Origin: Paramoeba atlantica | Taxonomy: Eukaryota > Discosea | Assembly (NCBI GenBank): GCA_977017575.1 | Contig: CDRNVI010000060.1 | Span: forward strand, 310,001 to 374,000 | Length of the DNA: 64,000 nt | Reading direction: 5' to 3' | Part shown: positions 53,308-63,765 of the stretch, one piece after another | How positions within the stretch are numbered: the first letter of the stretch is position 1 | How the letters are laid out: each line of letters begins with the position of its first letter | Notes under the pieces: generated by a model | What the model was told of the DNA's origin: nothing | The model's input: only the letters and a program-made list of their open reading frames with translations | The model's database searches: none | Made by a program: the position numbers and the translations under genes

Positions 53308-54414
53308 CTATTCAGACAACTCCTTCTTCTTACCTTTACCTGGCTTCTTTGGTTTATACGGCACATGATGAATGTGCTCCTTAAGAAAATCACGGCGCGA
53401 TCCTATCGGCTCCACGACACCACACCCCCGACTGCACCAGCACTCGGATGGCTCATCTAACACTTGCAATGACTTAACAACAGTGTTATCTACATCATAT
53501 TGAGGGTCAGATGCTAGTACTCCATTAATCACTACTGAAACAATCTGCACTGCATTTCTAACCCATCCGATATCATGATCGGTCCCATGAAAACATCGAA
53601 ATTTATCAAAAAAAGAAAAATATTTTTCTATGCGGGAGCCCACCAGAGACAATCGTGCGTTCACTTGTTTTTCTCCTGTGAGTTTTTTTATTGTACTCTT
53701 TATATGGCACGAAACAATGATTGCAACCTATATACCCAAGATCTCCAAGAAACATTTCGTCTTTGTGATGATTGAAAAGTGGAGTCTTGTGAGTTGTAGT
53801 AGTACTGTAAATTTTCGCATCATGGATACTTCCATTCACAGGTCCTCGAAAAAAGAAAGGAACTCCGGCCAACGTCATCCAAAATTCTACTTTAAAACAA
53901 TGCTCATGATGCTTTCCAGAGTAAGTTGCGTCTTTTTGCACGTACTCACCACGCGTGCTGTCCCAAACAGTGTGCTTCTTGCGCGCTCGGCAAGGAATCG
54001 TGGTGACATCTACGATACATGTCACATCCGAAAGCCACGGAACACCATGCTGAAACCGCAAGTTTGGGTTCATCAGGTGCGGGGAGTAAAGTAACTTTGC
54101 TGTGCTCGAGAAATCTGCACGCAAGGTGCGGATAGAAACTGGCGGATCATTCGGGCTCGTCCAAAGCCCCTGGGGTCATGCAATTGTTCCCATGTGCAGT
54201 TTAAAGCGCACATGCATAGGGAAGATTTTAGACGCCGCATGTCTTTTTCCCCTATAACGGCGCTGTGAACCCGCTGTAGCTCGGAATACACTTGATTAAC
54301 CTGTTCATGGCTTATTCCGTACATTAAAAGGCCCAAGAAAGGTATATTGATACGAAGAGTTTCACAAATAAGCCAAATATTATTGCGGTTATAAACTTTG
54401 CACATGTTATGCAA
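53308..54414 (-). pseudogene. Harbinger-type DDE transposase, frameshifted
   Basis: Three overlapping frames carry successive parts. The first (54414-54073) has a helical N-terminal region. The second (54124-53606) has DVTTIPCRARKKH, VPFFFRGPVNGSIHDAKIY and FLGDLGYIGCNH, the first Asp and the GDxGY motif of DDE_Tnp_4. The third (53664-53308) has RIEKYFSFFDKFRCF near its start and a Lys-rich tail. At least two frame changes, near 54110 and 53640, make it inactive as it stands. The order and spacing are those of a PIF/Harbinger nuclease. Confidence 0.7.
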
Positions 54415-54612
54415 TCATACACGTTAACACAGAGCATAAGGGAACATAACGGACATTATTAAGTGCATGTTATGAGCTTGCACATGAATTTTCAGACTGT
54501 TCATCACCTGCGCAAGACTGGAAAACAAACCGCTGTTTCGCGGTGTTTCGCGCTGTTTCGGAATAATAACCCGCAGCCCCTCAATAAAGAATAATAACCC
54601 GCAGCCCCTCAA

Positions 54613-56794
54613 AATACATGTATGACAAGAACATACTCTGTTATATGACAAGTATAACTTACTTATTTCTTTCCTGAGTTTTATTTTCGATCGCTGCGGT
54701 AGATGCTTCTTCAAAAAGCGGTGGTTGTTGCTAAACGGAGCTTCGCGTATTGCTTCCCACTAACGACGCCGCGTAGGGCTTGGGCCCACGTAATTTTCAA
54801 CGCGAAGCTCGCAGCATGAGTGACTGAAACAACCACCGCGTTTAAAGAAGCGAATAAAAAAATATTATTAATAATAACTGTCTATTATTAATAACAATAA
54901 CATACCTTCAGGGCTAAGTTAGCTACTTACACAATCAGCGTGTAAGTGGGATCTTACACGCGTGTAAGTTAGCCACTTACACACTTTACAGAGAGTACGA
55001 AATGTTCGTTGTCCACCTTTTGGTTTTTTGAACCAATGACGCTTTTGGTTGTCTTATGTACGTCCTAAACGACAGGCTTGTTGCTTGTTGATTCTTTACA
55101 CCATTCTTTACCCCATGTCCCCCTGCACCCCTCCCGGCAGACCTTCTCGCCACCACCTTGGCCTACACAGTTACCGACACTGCAAGTACGATTAGATATA
55201 AGAACTTTGTCTTTCGCAGGCCACATTGCTCGCATATAGCTGCGGGTTCTTTCAAGTTGAACTACCCAAACAGACACGAGCGTACTATTGGTTTGCACAT
55301 TATGGAAAAATATATGAACTCAACCGCACGCCAATAGGACATAAATGTGCACCAGAAATTATGCACGCATTGACAGCTGTGGCAGCAGGGCAACAAGATT
55401 ACTGTAAAACGGCCTGCAGGCTTAAAGGAGACATGGGTATTTACTTAGATACGGATTGCGATTTGTGGGATCAACTTATGAATGCACAAACTTTGAGAAA
55501 TGGATGGAAAATCGGGCACGTTAACTGGGACTTACATTCAAAATGAAATTACATTCAAGACATCAGACTCAATCAAATTCCTAGACTTCAATCAATTCCT
55601 AGGCGCAGATTACGATCACTCGGAAAAAAGATACCTGGGCAACCGTCCTGACGCAGACCTCTCGTTCTCGGAAAGCTGTGTACGTACACACTTACACGCG
55701 GAAGGTAAGCAATAATTGTCTCTTTTTAGAAAGGTACAGCTAAGAAATAGCTTTTTTTCGAAAAAGTATGGACCTAAAACAGATTACCCCTACATAACTG
55801 TACAACAACACCCTACATAACAAAAACACTACTTAAGACCCCTACATAAGAGTCCGCGGGGTACCCCTCCTACTTAAGAGTCCTTTTTGACGGAGCCTCG
55901 GGCTGCCTGTGGCGAGAAGCGCCGCCAGATAATTTTTTTTTTGATTTTTTTAGTTGTCTGCCCATTGCGTTTAGTTGCGTTTTTAATATTTCCAAGCTAT
56001 TATACTTGATGGTACTCCGAGGAAGGAGCAGACTACGGGCAGTCATGGTACAGAACCATCCTCCTCAACCCCCTTCAACTCTCTCGCGAACTGATCGAAG
56101 TTCTTCTCCCCTCTGATCACCCTCCGCACACGAGAACGGCAAATCTGCCGACCAAACCCCTTCATCTATCTCCCCACCTAACCACGGTGACCTTCTGCTA
56201 CACCATTCCGGTAGCCAACCCCGTTCTCTTCTATCCCAAGTGTACACGGTATTGCATTGCTATTATCCTTATATTCTCCTGCATACCAAGGGTCATATTC
56301 TGAATATGTAAGACAGCTCAGACATGTCTCAGTAGCATGTCGGGCTAACGTCGAAAATTTCCGCGACAGACTTATTTCTCACTTAGAAATACGCTCAAAA
56401 GATCCTTACTTGATGTATTTTGCCAAATGCCCTCAGTAAATGCCTGGCGAAGATACGTGCGGACACTGCACGTAAAAATAATCAGAAATTGAGCACTTTA
56501 GCAGAAATATGATATTTATACTACAAACGACAATATTTGAATAACGATATTTTTGGGCTTTTATTGGCGCCCTCCTGATGCGAGTTTGACTAGAACTAAT
56601 CATCACATACAATTTAATGTAATTTATAAAGTAGGCTCCTGATGTGAGTCTGACAACAATAATATAGGCTCCTGTTGCGAGCTTTTATCTATTATGGCAA
56701 GAAAAGAACTTGCAGGGAGAAAAAGATACCGTTTATGTACTGATTTCCATGTCACAAAGTGTTTCTATTTTGACCGCGCCCAACGACACCTACC
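54613..56794. other. Spacer with hairpin-repeat copy and fossil fragment
   Basis: At 54718-54862 is a rearranged copy of the 8740 hairpin with CCACTAACGACGCCGCGTAG in its middle. At 55226-55715 is a fossil reverse-transcriptase-like piece. From 55716 to 56794 I see only A/T-rich and C-rich tracts. Confidence 0.45.
55226..55715 (+). mobile_element. Fossil retroelement piece, reverse-transcriptase-like
   Basis: Translations show FFQVELPKQTRAYYWF and YGKIYELNRTPIGHKCAPEI, which match the order of fingers/palm motifs in reverse transcriptases of LTR-type or tyrosine-recombinase retroelements. The family is uncertain. It is short, broken and old; no terminal repeats are recognised. Confidence 0.4.
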
Positions 56795-56913
56795 CCCCTA
56801 GTTATTTGTCACCCACCGAACGTCACCCCCCCCCTAGTTAATTGTCACACACCCAAACCCCCTACTTATTTGTCACTTTCCTCCAAAAAGGGGTGACAAA
56901 TAAGTAGGGGGGG
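56795..56913. mobile_element. TA-flanked MITE, 119 bp
   Basis: The ends CCCCCCTAGTTATTTGTCAC and the inverse are flanked by TA (56793-56794, 56914-56915). Two further copies of the terminal word lie inside. It belongs to the same family as 60553-60766. Confidence 0.75.
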
Positions 56914-57065
56914 TATAGTAAACCAACTGTACGGATATTATTCGCATTTTTTTTCTATTCGCATTTTTTTTGATTTTGGGATTTTTTGTCCTTTTTATAT
57001 CTGAATGAAGTGTCACAAGCTCACGATATTCGTTGCCTTAATGCAGGAGGAACCGTCAATTAAAA

Positions 57066-57326
57066 CATGTTCCAGGATAGTATACCCATGCCCACTTAGT
57101 ATACCTACCCCCCCTCTCAGCAACAGCGGCGGGAGACGTCCCATTTTTAGAAGCGACAGAGCAACTTTTCTAGCAATCCCCTGGTAAGAAATCGCAATTT
57201 AAGGCAAGGCACCATTTTTCTAGCAACTACAGATAAGGAACGCGCCGCGAAGATTTTGCTTTTAGACAAAATTTAGTATACCGTACCCACTTAGTATACG
57301 TACTAGGTATACTATCCTGGAACATG
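57066..57326. mobile_element. Nested inverted-repeat element, 261 bp
   Basis: The ends CATGTTCCAGGATAGTATAC and the inverse (57306-57326) match over about 21 bases with one difference. A TAGTATAC motif recurs inside. Confidence 0.65.
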
Positions 57327-57759
57327 GTTCATATGCAAAAAGATGAGACTTGTACGAGTAAGGTGAAGAGGGTGATGAAATTCCTCACGAAGTGCGTGAA
57401 CGGAAAGTTGAAAGTAAACGGCGGGTCTAGATTTCGACGTCTTTTGGCAGACATCCAACTCTTTTGTGAATCTATGGTGATGCAATAAGCAAGGGTGACG
57501 CAATAAACAAAGGTGGCGGAAGTGATTAAAAGATGAACTCGAGAATGATTTTAGGAAAAAACTTTTTTTTGCTCAATTTAGGTACTAATTGTCCCATTCT
57601 TTTGACTGTGTGGCCAAGCGCCGTAGAGGAGGGAGGAGGCGCAAGGCCAGAATCAGAAGGCGGAGCGTTCTGACTTTTCTGACCGCGGCGACGACGACTT
57701 ACTCGAGTGGGAATCTGTAGGCATACCTAGGGAACGTGTTTTCATGGCTCTGTAATCAA

Positions 57760-57916
57760 GGCTAAAGTGGGCGAGGGAGATACCGATATCACAGAAAAGA
57801 TGGCATTCCCCTTTTGATATGAAAGCACTCGGGTACATACAAAGTAGGAGATACCATCTTTCGAGTGGGAAGCCGCCGCATCTGTGTTATCGGTATCTCC
57901 CTCGCCCACTTCAGCC
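57760..57916. repeat. Nested foldback element, 157 bp
   Basis: Arms of about 34 bases (GGCTAAAGTGGGCGAGGGAG and its inverse) lie at both ends with few differences, leaving a spacer of about 90 bases. Confidence 0.75.
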
Positions 57917-58064
57917 TGTATTATGTCGTTCTTCTGCGTTTTATGAACGCTTTTCTTTACATTTCTTTCGCATGAATGCACCGAATGCGAATAATAAGTG
58001 TAAAACACACTATTATTCGCATTTTTTTCTTATTCGCATGCGAATAATATCCGTACAGTCGGTT

Positions 58065-58409
58065 TATGTCTTATACGCGCCCGTAATAGATCTGTTTCGG
58101 GTCAAAATGGGCAAATCTATCTTACTGGGGTTCACAGCGACTCTATTATAATAAGGCAAGTAGAAAATACTATATCAATGCACGGCAAGAAACGTGTGCA
58201 TAAAAATGAAAATACGTAAGTAGTCTAGTCCTATAGAAAATCCAGGGAGGACCAGTCAAAAATTGACGGGATTAATATTTAGAAATCAAGGGAACGAATG
58301 CAATAATTGAATAGGATATTCACATGTGCTTGCTATTAAAGCTAGCTGTTGGGCAAGAAGCAAGTAATTTAGCATGAACGGGCAGTTGATCTCCCGATAT
58401 CTTATGTTC
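58065..58409. other. Spacer, no feature seen
   Basis: A/T-rich DNA between the TA element and the end of LRR gene E. No frame or repeat is recognised. Confidence 0.5.
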
Positions 58410-59582
58410 TCATTCACATATGGTATATTTGTCTACATACTCCCGCATAGATAAACGTTGAACACTTTGTTCAATCCATCGTGCGGGAAGTCGTTGTTTG
58501 GGATAGATTACAGCCTTGAATGCATTGTAACGCAAATTAAGTTGCAAATTATGTGTATCCCTCCCCATATCATATAGGTCTAAGTAGCCGGAAAATAGAT
58601 TTCTACTCAAGTTTAGACACTCCAATGAAGCAGGAAGGCGGTTCAAATTTAGTGTCCCATAAAAAAAATTAAAGCTGAGGTCAAGAGATAAAAGATCAGG
58701 AAGTTTCGTCAAGTTCAAGGACCCGGTTAACTTATTCCCCTGCAGAGAGATTGTTTTTATACCAGCAGGAAGATTTTCCAATGATACGGTTCCGCTAAAT
58801 AGGTTGTCATCCAGGCGCAGAAGACGAATATTCGGAGGTAGTGAATCAAGGGCCAAACTCCCTGTGAGAAAGTTGTTGCGGACACTGAAATGATGCAAAT
58901 ATGGAGAAATCGATGACAAGTCTAGATCGCCATCAAAGCAGTTACAGGCCAAGTCCAGCTCGGTAAGTGAAGGTGGCAAGCTATTCAGAAGCAGCTTGCC
59001 CCTGAGAAGGTTTCCCCAGAGGTTCAAAATCTCTAAACTTTGAGGTAAATTACAGAATTGTAGGTTCCCATTGAGTCGATTACACGAGAGCACCAGAACC
59101 TCCATTTTTTGCGGTAGAGTGGTTAAATCCAGCGGCCCAGTATGTGCATGGCGAAACAGAGCCAGGAATCCCAACGAGTCCGCAAACAAAGCTGTTGGAA
59201 TAGTCCCCTGTAAGTTCCTCTTCCGTCCATGAGGAACGTTAGCGGTGAAATAAGTGAGTCGAATGGGCATGGCATGCCAAGTAAGGTTTCCTTTCAGGAC
59301 AACATCATTAAGTAGAAGGGAAAGAATCCGCATGCCTTCATCACAATTCACTCCTTCCCATTGACATACATGGAGGGAGGAATTACGCCAATAAGCGGGT
59401 CGATAGGTAACATGGGATACAAAACGCCTCATGCGAGTATCATCATCTTCTGTAAGGGGACTTACCTTGCTGCCATACTTTTTTCTCTTCAGCGGGGGTT
59501 CACATGCCAGAAAGAAGGATGCGTCAGGATGGAAAGCAAAAACGGATGGCCACAAAAACAAGACGGACGCCAAATTAGGCAT
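58410..59582 (-). CDS. LRR protein E
   Basis: The 390-residue protein has a hydrophobic leader (residues 3-27; ASVLFLWPSVFAF), so it is probably secreted. The basic motif KRKKYGSKVSPLT (residues 32-44) is shared with LRR protein A. A cap with MRRFVSHV and a Cys pair (VCQWEGVNCD) follows. LRR units run from about residue 105 to 370, roughly ten, for example LPPSLTELDLACNCFDGDL and LPAGIKTISLQGNKLTGSL. The tail (YPKQRLPARWIEQSVQRL) leaves the repeat pattern and has no membrane span. It stands alone among transposon remains. With A, it defines a subgroup of the family. Confidence 0.9.
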   Translation of the reverse strand: MPNLASVLFLWPSVFAFHPDASFFLACEPPLKRKKYGSKVSPLTEDDDTRMRRFVSHVTYRPAYWRNSSLHVCQWEGVNCDEGMRILSLLLNDVVLKGNLTWHAMPIRLTYFTANVPHGRKRNLQGTIPTALFADSLGFLALFRHAHTGPLDLTTLPQKMEVLVLSCNRLNGNLQFCNLPQSLEILNLWGNLLRGKLLLNSLPPSLTELDLACNCFDGDLDLSSISPYLHHFSVRNNFLTGSLALDSLPPNIRLLRLDDNLFSGTVSLENLPAGIKTISLQGNKLTGSLNLTKLPDLLSLDLSFNFFYGTLNLNRLPASLECLNLSRNLFSGYLDLYDMGRDTHNLQLNLRYNAFKAVIYPKQRLPARWIEQSVQRLSMREYVDKYTICE

Positions 59583-60153
59583 GGAATACAGTAGTCGATA
59601 AATTGTTTTAGAATCTTTAGTGTTTTTATAGTTTTAGGTCTCATAGTTTGAGCCTGAAACTATGAAAAAAGGTTTGTAGACGTCTACAATTTTAGGTACG
59701 TCTACAAAAAAGAGTGTACAAGAATGTGCAAGAGCATAATGTACGGCTATCGCAAATTATCCGATGAGTCTGCTGATATCCGCCTCTGCAAGGCCTCGAT
59801 GAGAATGCTGATATCCGCATCTGTAAGGATTTTCATCATGATTGAAAGAATTGCAATTGGGTGCATACAAAAACGAATTGGGTGTATAAAACGAGAATGG
59901 TGATAATTCATATATCAATCGTTTGTCAAATAAATAATTGAATATACTACGAACTGAAATGCTAGACGATTTAGCGTTCTTCTTAATTAGTTTGAAGGGT
60001 ACACGGAGAAAATCTCTTCTCTTCAGTCATTTATTTGTTCTATGAAAAACTTCACACACAATACCGAAAATACATCTGAGAATGTTTTGAACGCGGCTAT
60101 TCCTGAAACATACATGTACATACATGTACATGTATATGTACAAAAATCATATA
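59583..60153. other. Spacer with a copy of the 41-kb repeat word
   Basis: At 59765-59842 a short tandem of GATATCCGC(A/C)TCTGCAAGG-like sequence matches part of the 326-bp tandem unit at 41 kb. Nothing else is recognised. Confidence 0.5.
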
Positions 60154-60315
60154 CTGTCCCCCCCCTCTTAAGCGCAACCAGGTTTTGGCCTAAAATTGCG
60201 CATAAGTAGCCGGGTCAAAAAAAGGGGTGAAAAAAAATTTTCGCGCCGCTTCGCGGTGCGTGCTTCAATCATGAGTTATATACGCGGTGTGCCCTTGGGG
60301 GCTGCTTTTTATATA

Positions 60316-60550
60316 CTATCCCCCCTATCCTAGCGTGCCCTTGCTGGGATGAAATGCAACGCTAGTAGGGGGGGCAAAAACTGGGGCCGAAGAATTGCTA
60401 AGCCGAAGATGTTGTGGGATTACTGAGGAAGACTTTAAAAAAAATCGCTGTTTAGGGTACATTTTTACCATACCTTCGCAGCAAGAGACAGTCTAGAAAG
60501 CAACGCTAATGAGGGGGGCTACCGAGGCAACGATAGAATAGGGGGGATAG
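60316..60550. mobile_element. Nested TA element, 235 bp
   Basis: The ends CTATCCCCCCTAT and the inverse are flanked by TA at 60314-60315 and 60551-60552. Related words (CAACGCTAGTAGGGGGG) recur inside. Confidence 0.7.
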
Positions 60551-60552
60551 TA

Positions 60553-60766
60553 CTGTACCCCCCTAGTTATCTGTCACAACTTTTCGTGGAAAGGTGACAA
60601 ATAAGTAGGGGGGTAAATTACGTTTTAAGATGTTTTTTAAGAAAACAATGGCTATGAAAGTGACAGATAACTAGGGGGAGTAATTAATGAAAAAAAATTG
60701 AAGGACCGAAAAGTGGCAGATAACTAGGGGGGTGACGTGTGAGAGATAACTTTGGAGGAGGTACAG
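60553..60766. mobile_element. Nested TA element abutting the previous one, 214 bp
   Basis: The ends CTGTACCCCCCTAGTTATCT and a diverged inverse are flanked by TA at 60551-60552 and 60767-60768. The left TA is shared with the neighbouring element. It is of the family at 56795-56913. Confidence 0.7.
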
Positions 60767-61312
60767 TACTTCACTTGTATGGTTACTTATGCCCGCGAAT
60801 GACCACATCACGGGGTGAGTGGCTTTTTTGCGAGCATCCGATCAATTGTAAGAAAAGAGCGGACTTTTAAGAGCATGTGTCCGAAATATAAATTTCGTGC
60901 ACTTGCGTATAAATTCATGTACTTGTAGTGCAGTTATCCACGTTGTCTTTACCCGCCCCACATCTAGGCGGTGCCGCACGCTGGTGCGCTGATCATTTCA
61001 AAAGCGTACAGTACGTGGCAGGAGAGTTCCTCTGATGTACAGTACAGTATAGTATGCAAAGACTAGCCGTACAGATCGGTGGAGGTCAGTGTGGATCAGA
61101 GGAGATCGCTGGAGTTCGATGAAGATCATTTTTGAACGCCCAAAGGGACTACCTGCAGACTCTCCATTTCAACAGCGGCGAAAATTGGTACAAAAATTCG
61201 TACCACAAAAAAAATATCGCCCCGCTTTGCGGCGCTGTTCTTCTGAACGATGCGTCAAAATTGCGCTTAAGCGGCCGGGTCAAACGGTTGCGCATAAGTA
61301 GGGGGGGGACAG

Positions 61313-61812
61313 TACATGTAAATAGATTTTATAATCAAACATTCCATTTATGTTTCGAAGAAATGACCACTTTCATTTTTCTCTTATTCAACGTCTGTAG
61401 TTGAAAATTGTTTAAAAAAATATTCCAGTGCGAAGACAAACAACTTTCATAAAGCTTTCAAATGCGCTAATATTTTTCAAAATTAGACAATAGTTCAAAA
61501 TTTTAAATACCTCAAAAAAATTGTCACCCCTGCTCGCGGCATCTTTTATATCCAATGGACAAACAAGGAACGTTATTAAATTATCTTCAGGAGAAGTGTA
61601 CTAGCAATGTATGTCAAAGTCTTCGAAACAGTAGCGTCCGTGTAATTCTTTGAAAGTATAGCGCTTTGTATATCGCATAAGAGAATACGTATTCCTCTTT
61701 TTTAATTTCACCTTGTACTTAGCCCATAACACTTCAGTGTAGTACTTGAAGTACAGATCAATCTGTACTTACCGGTATTCAAACACAATGTATACCTAAG
61801 ACGTTGCAAAAC
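61313..61812. other. Spacer, no feature seen
   Basis: A/T-rich DNA between the TA element and the end of the CorA gene; no frame or repeat is recognised. Confidence 0.5.
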
Positions 61813-63765
61813 TCATACGTCTTCCACCGGGTCGCGCCCTACCTTGTACCTTGCATGACCAAAAAAGTGGTACGCCCACCAGATGGTGTAGTAAGTCCCC
61901 AACCCGAGTAGCACAGCAACGGCCATGGCAGCAAGAATGCTCCAGAAGGCTGCGGTCGTATTGTACTCTTGAAACGGGACCTGTACATTCATCCCAAAAG
62001 CGGACGTAATAAAATTAAGCGGGAGAAGAATACTACCAAATAGCGTGATCCGCTTCATCACGTCGTTGGTGCGGTTGGCGTACTCGGCACTTCGCATCGA
62101 GAGCAATGAGATAATATTATTGTTTACCTGACTGATGGCATCGCGCGCCAGCTCGAACTGTGCCTGGGCTTGCGTAAGGTTATCCACAATATCGTGATAG
62201 TTGGGCCGCAGTTCAAAACACGAACGGTATGGATGAGACAGAATGAGTTTCGCGACCGTATATTTCTGCGTAACCTGGGTACGTAGTGTACCGAGTTTAC
62301 GTCGGGTTCGGGTCAGTTGACGAAGGATGTTTGTCTTCTCTTGCTTTGTCACCACGAACGCGCTCTCGTCCAACGCATCCACTTCATCCCGAAACCGCTG
62401 CACGCGTTGAGTCAGGATATCCACAATAATATCCAAAATCACATACAGCACATGCTCCGTCGTTAAACACTGCAGCTTCATCACATTCAACCGGGACACC
62501 GCTTCCTGGATAATATCCGCACTCTCCTGGTGCACACTCACCACAAAATGCTCCGTGAGGAGCAGCGCGACCCGACGCACGGCCCCTTCCACCGGATACG
62601 TCAGCGCCACGAAGAAGTACTCCCCAAAGAACTCAATCTTGTCCGGGGTGTCCCCCATGACGAGATCCTCAATCGTCAGCGGGTTGACTTTAATCTCCTC
62701 ACACATCGCCGTGAGCTCACGATTCCCGACGCCCTGCAGGTCATACCAAATCGTCTCGTGCTCCCCGAGACACAGACTCGCGACACTGCTATGTGTGGAG
62801 GCCGAGCTGGAGAGCGAAGAGCTTCGATGAGGACTCTCCAGAGAGCGCACCAGGTGAGGCAACCCCGAGGAACTTAACCCTTCCGATTGCGGAGAGCCAT
62901 AACTCTCGTAACTGTGATGAGAGTGGGTCTTGGAAGACGAAGAAGACGAAGACGACGCAGAAGACGAAGAAGAGGCAGAACGCGCTGAACCACTCGACGC
63001 CTTCTCCCCTTTTCTACCGCCCTCCCTATCTTCCCCTCCGTCCCTTCCTCCCCCACTCCCTTTGTTCGCCTCCTCCTCCCCCCCCTCCCCCCTGTCCCCT
63101 CTCGAGGACCCCACGGACCCGCTCCCCGACGCCCGTGAGGAGCGCCCACTCCCCCCCTCCCCCCTCCCGTCGCTTTGCTTCCGCAGTGCCCTCTCCGTCC
63201 TCCACTGGGTCATCACGGCGGAGAGGGTCGCGGTGAGTTCCCCGATGCCGCGGGAGACCGGGCGGACACGAAGGTGGGCGGTGTGGATGGAGTGCGCGAG
63301 GAGCCAGATGTGGGGGGAGGAGGAGGCAGAGGAGGAGGCCGGGGGGTACGCGTAAGGGTACGACGAAGAGCTTGTGGTCGCTGGCACTACGGCAGGGGGC
63401 GGTAGCGTACTCGATTTCGAGGGCAGGGTACTGCCCTGTAGGGTACTTGCATTCGTCGTTACAGGCATCGTGGCACCACTCTCGCTGGGGTTTCGAGGGG
63501 GGGGTGTGGTGCCGTGGGGGGGTAGAGCAGAGGAGGAGGCCGTTTGACGTTCAAAGGAGCCCAGGGCGGGGAGGTAGGGCATGGGACGACGGTCAAAGGG
63601 GGCGGTGGCATGGGGGTGGCTCATAGGGATCGTAGTGGTACTGGGCTTCACGAGAGTGGGGTTTTCTTTGGCTGTGGGGGGATGAGGCGTCGTGGTAACC
63701 CCTGGGGGACTGGTTGAGGACTCGCGGTGGAGTGCAGGTAGACCCGACGTGATGGTTCGGTCCAT
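61813..63765 (-). CDS. CorA/Alr-type magnesium transporter
   Basis: From the first in-window ATG (63765) the protein has 650 residues. Residues 1-335 are low in complexity, rich in Ser, Pro, Thr, Gly and Glu. The transporter part follows: a soluble alpha/beta funnel (TIWYDLQGVGNREL, INPLTIEDL-like VNPLTIEDLVMGDTPDK), long helices (QRFRDEVDALDESAF, QLTRTRRKLGTLRTQ), and two C-terminal spans. The first span ends in the selectivity motif Gly-Met-Asn (591-593, FGMNVQVPF). It should act as a pentameric Mg2+ channel in the plasma or an internal membrane, regulated by Mg2+ bound to the funnel. The Alr/Mnr branch fits better than mitochondrial Mrs2 because no presequence is seen. The frame stays open upstream to 64000, so the true start may lie outside the window. 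Confidence 0.88.
   Translation of the reverse strand: MDRTITSGLPALHRESSTSPPGVTTTPHPPTAKENPTLVKPSTTTIPMSHPHATAPFDRRPMPYLPALGSFERQTASSSALPPHGTTPPPRNPSESGATMPVTTNASTLQGSTLPSKSSTLPPPAVVPATTSSSSYPYAYPPASSSASSSPHIWLLAHSIHTAHLRVRPVSRGIGELTATLSAVMTQWRTERALRKQSDGRGEGGSGRSSRASGSGSVGSSRGDRGEGGEEEANKGSGGGRDGGEDREGGRKGEKASSGSARSASSSSSASSSSSSSSKTHSHHSYESYGSPQSEGLSSSGLPHLVRSLESPHRSSSLSSSASTHSSVASLCLGEHETIWYDLQGVGNRELTAMCEEIKVNPLTIEDLVMGDTPDKIEFFGEYFFVALTYPVEGAVRRVALLLTEHFVVSVHQESADIIQEAVSRLNVMKLQCLTTEHVLYVILDIIVDILTQRVQRFRDEVDALDESAFVVTKQEKTNILRQLTRTRRKLGTLRTQVTQKYTVAKLILSHPYRSCFELRPNYHDIVDNLTQAQAQFELARDAISQVNNNIISLLSMRSAEYANRTNDVMKRITLFGSILLPLNFITSAFGMNVQVPFQEYNTTAAFWSILAAMAVAVLLGLGTYYTIWWAYHFFGHARYKVGRDPVEDV

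Larger units (their letters stand above)
52021..54612 (-). mobile_element. PIF/Harbinger-like element, decayed
   Basis: The ends read GAGGGGCTGCGG at 52021 and its inverse at 54601-54612; the right end is present twice in tandem, 28 bp apart. Just inside both ends are short repeats of CGCTGTTTCGCGGTGTTTCG (52042-52095, 54531-54560). Two minus-strand coding parts lie inside: a DDE transposase and a second frame of about 165 codons, the two-protein plan of Harbingers. The target duplication is not clear. Confidence 0.65.
56921..58064. mobile_element. TA-flanked element with ATTATTCGCAT termini and nested inserts
   Basis: The left end AACCAACTGTACGGATATTA and the right end inverse are flanked by TA (56919-56920, 58065-58066). 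The terminal repeat is about 28 bp. No transposase is inside. Two smaller inverted-repeat elements lie within it, at 57066-57326 and 57760-57916. Confidence 0.75.
60154..61312. mobile_element. TA-flanked element with two nested elements, 1159 bp
   Basis: The ends CTGTCCCCCCCCTCTTAAGC and the inverse are flanked by TA (60152-60153, 61313-61314). Inside are GC hairpins (CGCCGCTTCGCGG-like) near 60243 and 61218, each after an A-rich tract. Two complete smaller elements (60316-60550, 60553-60766) are inserted. No coding capacity is seen. Confidence 0.75.
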
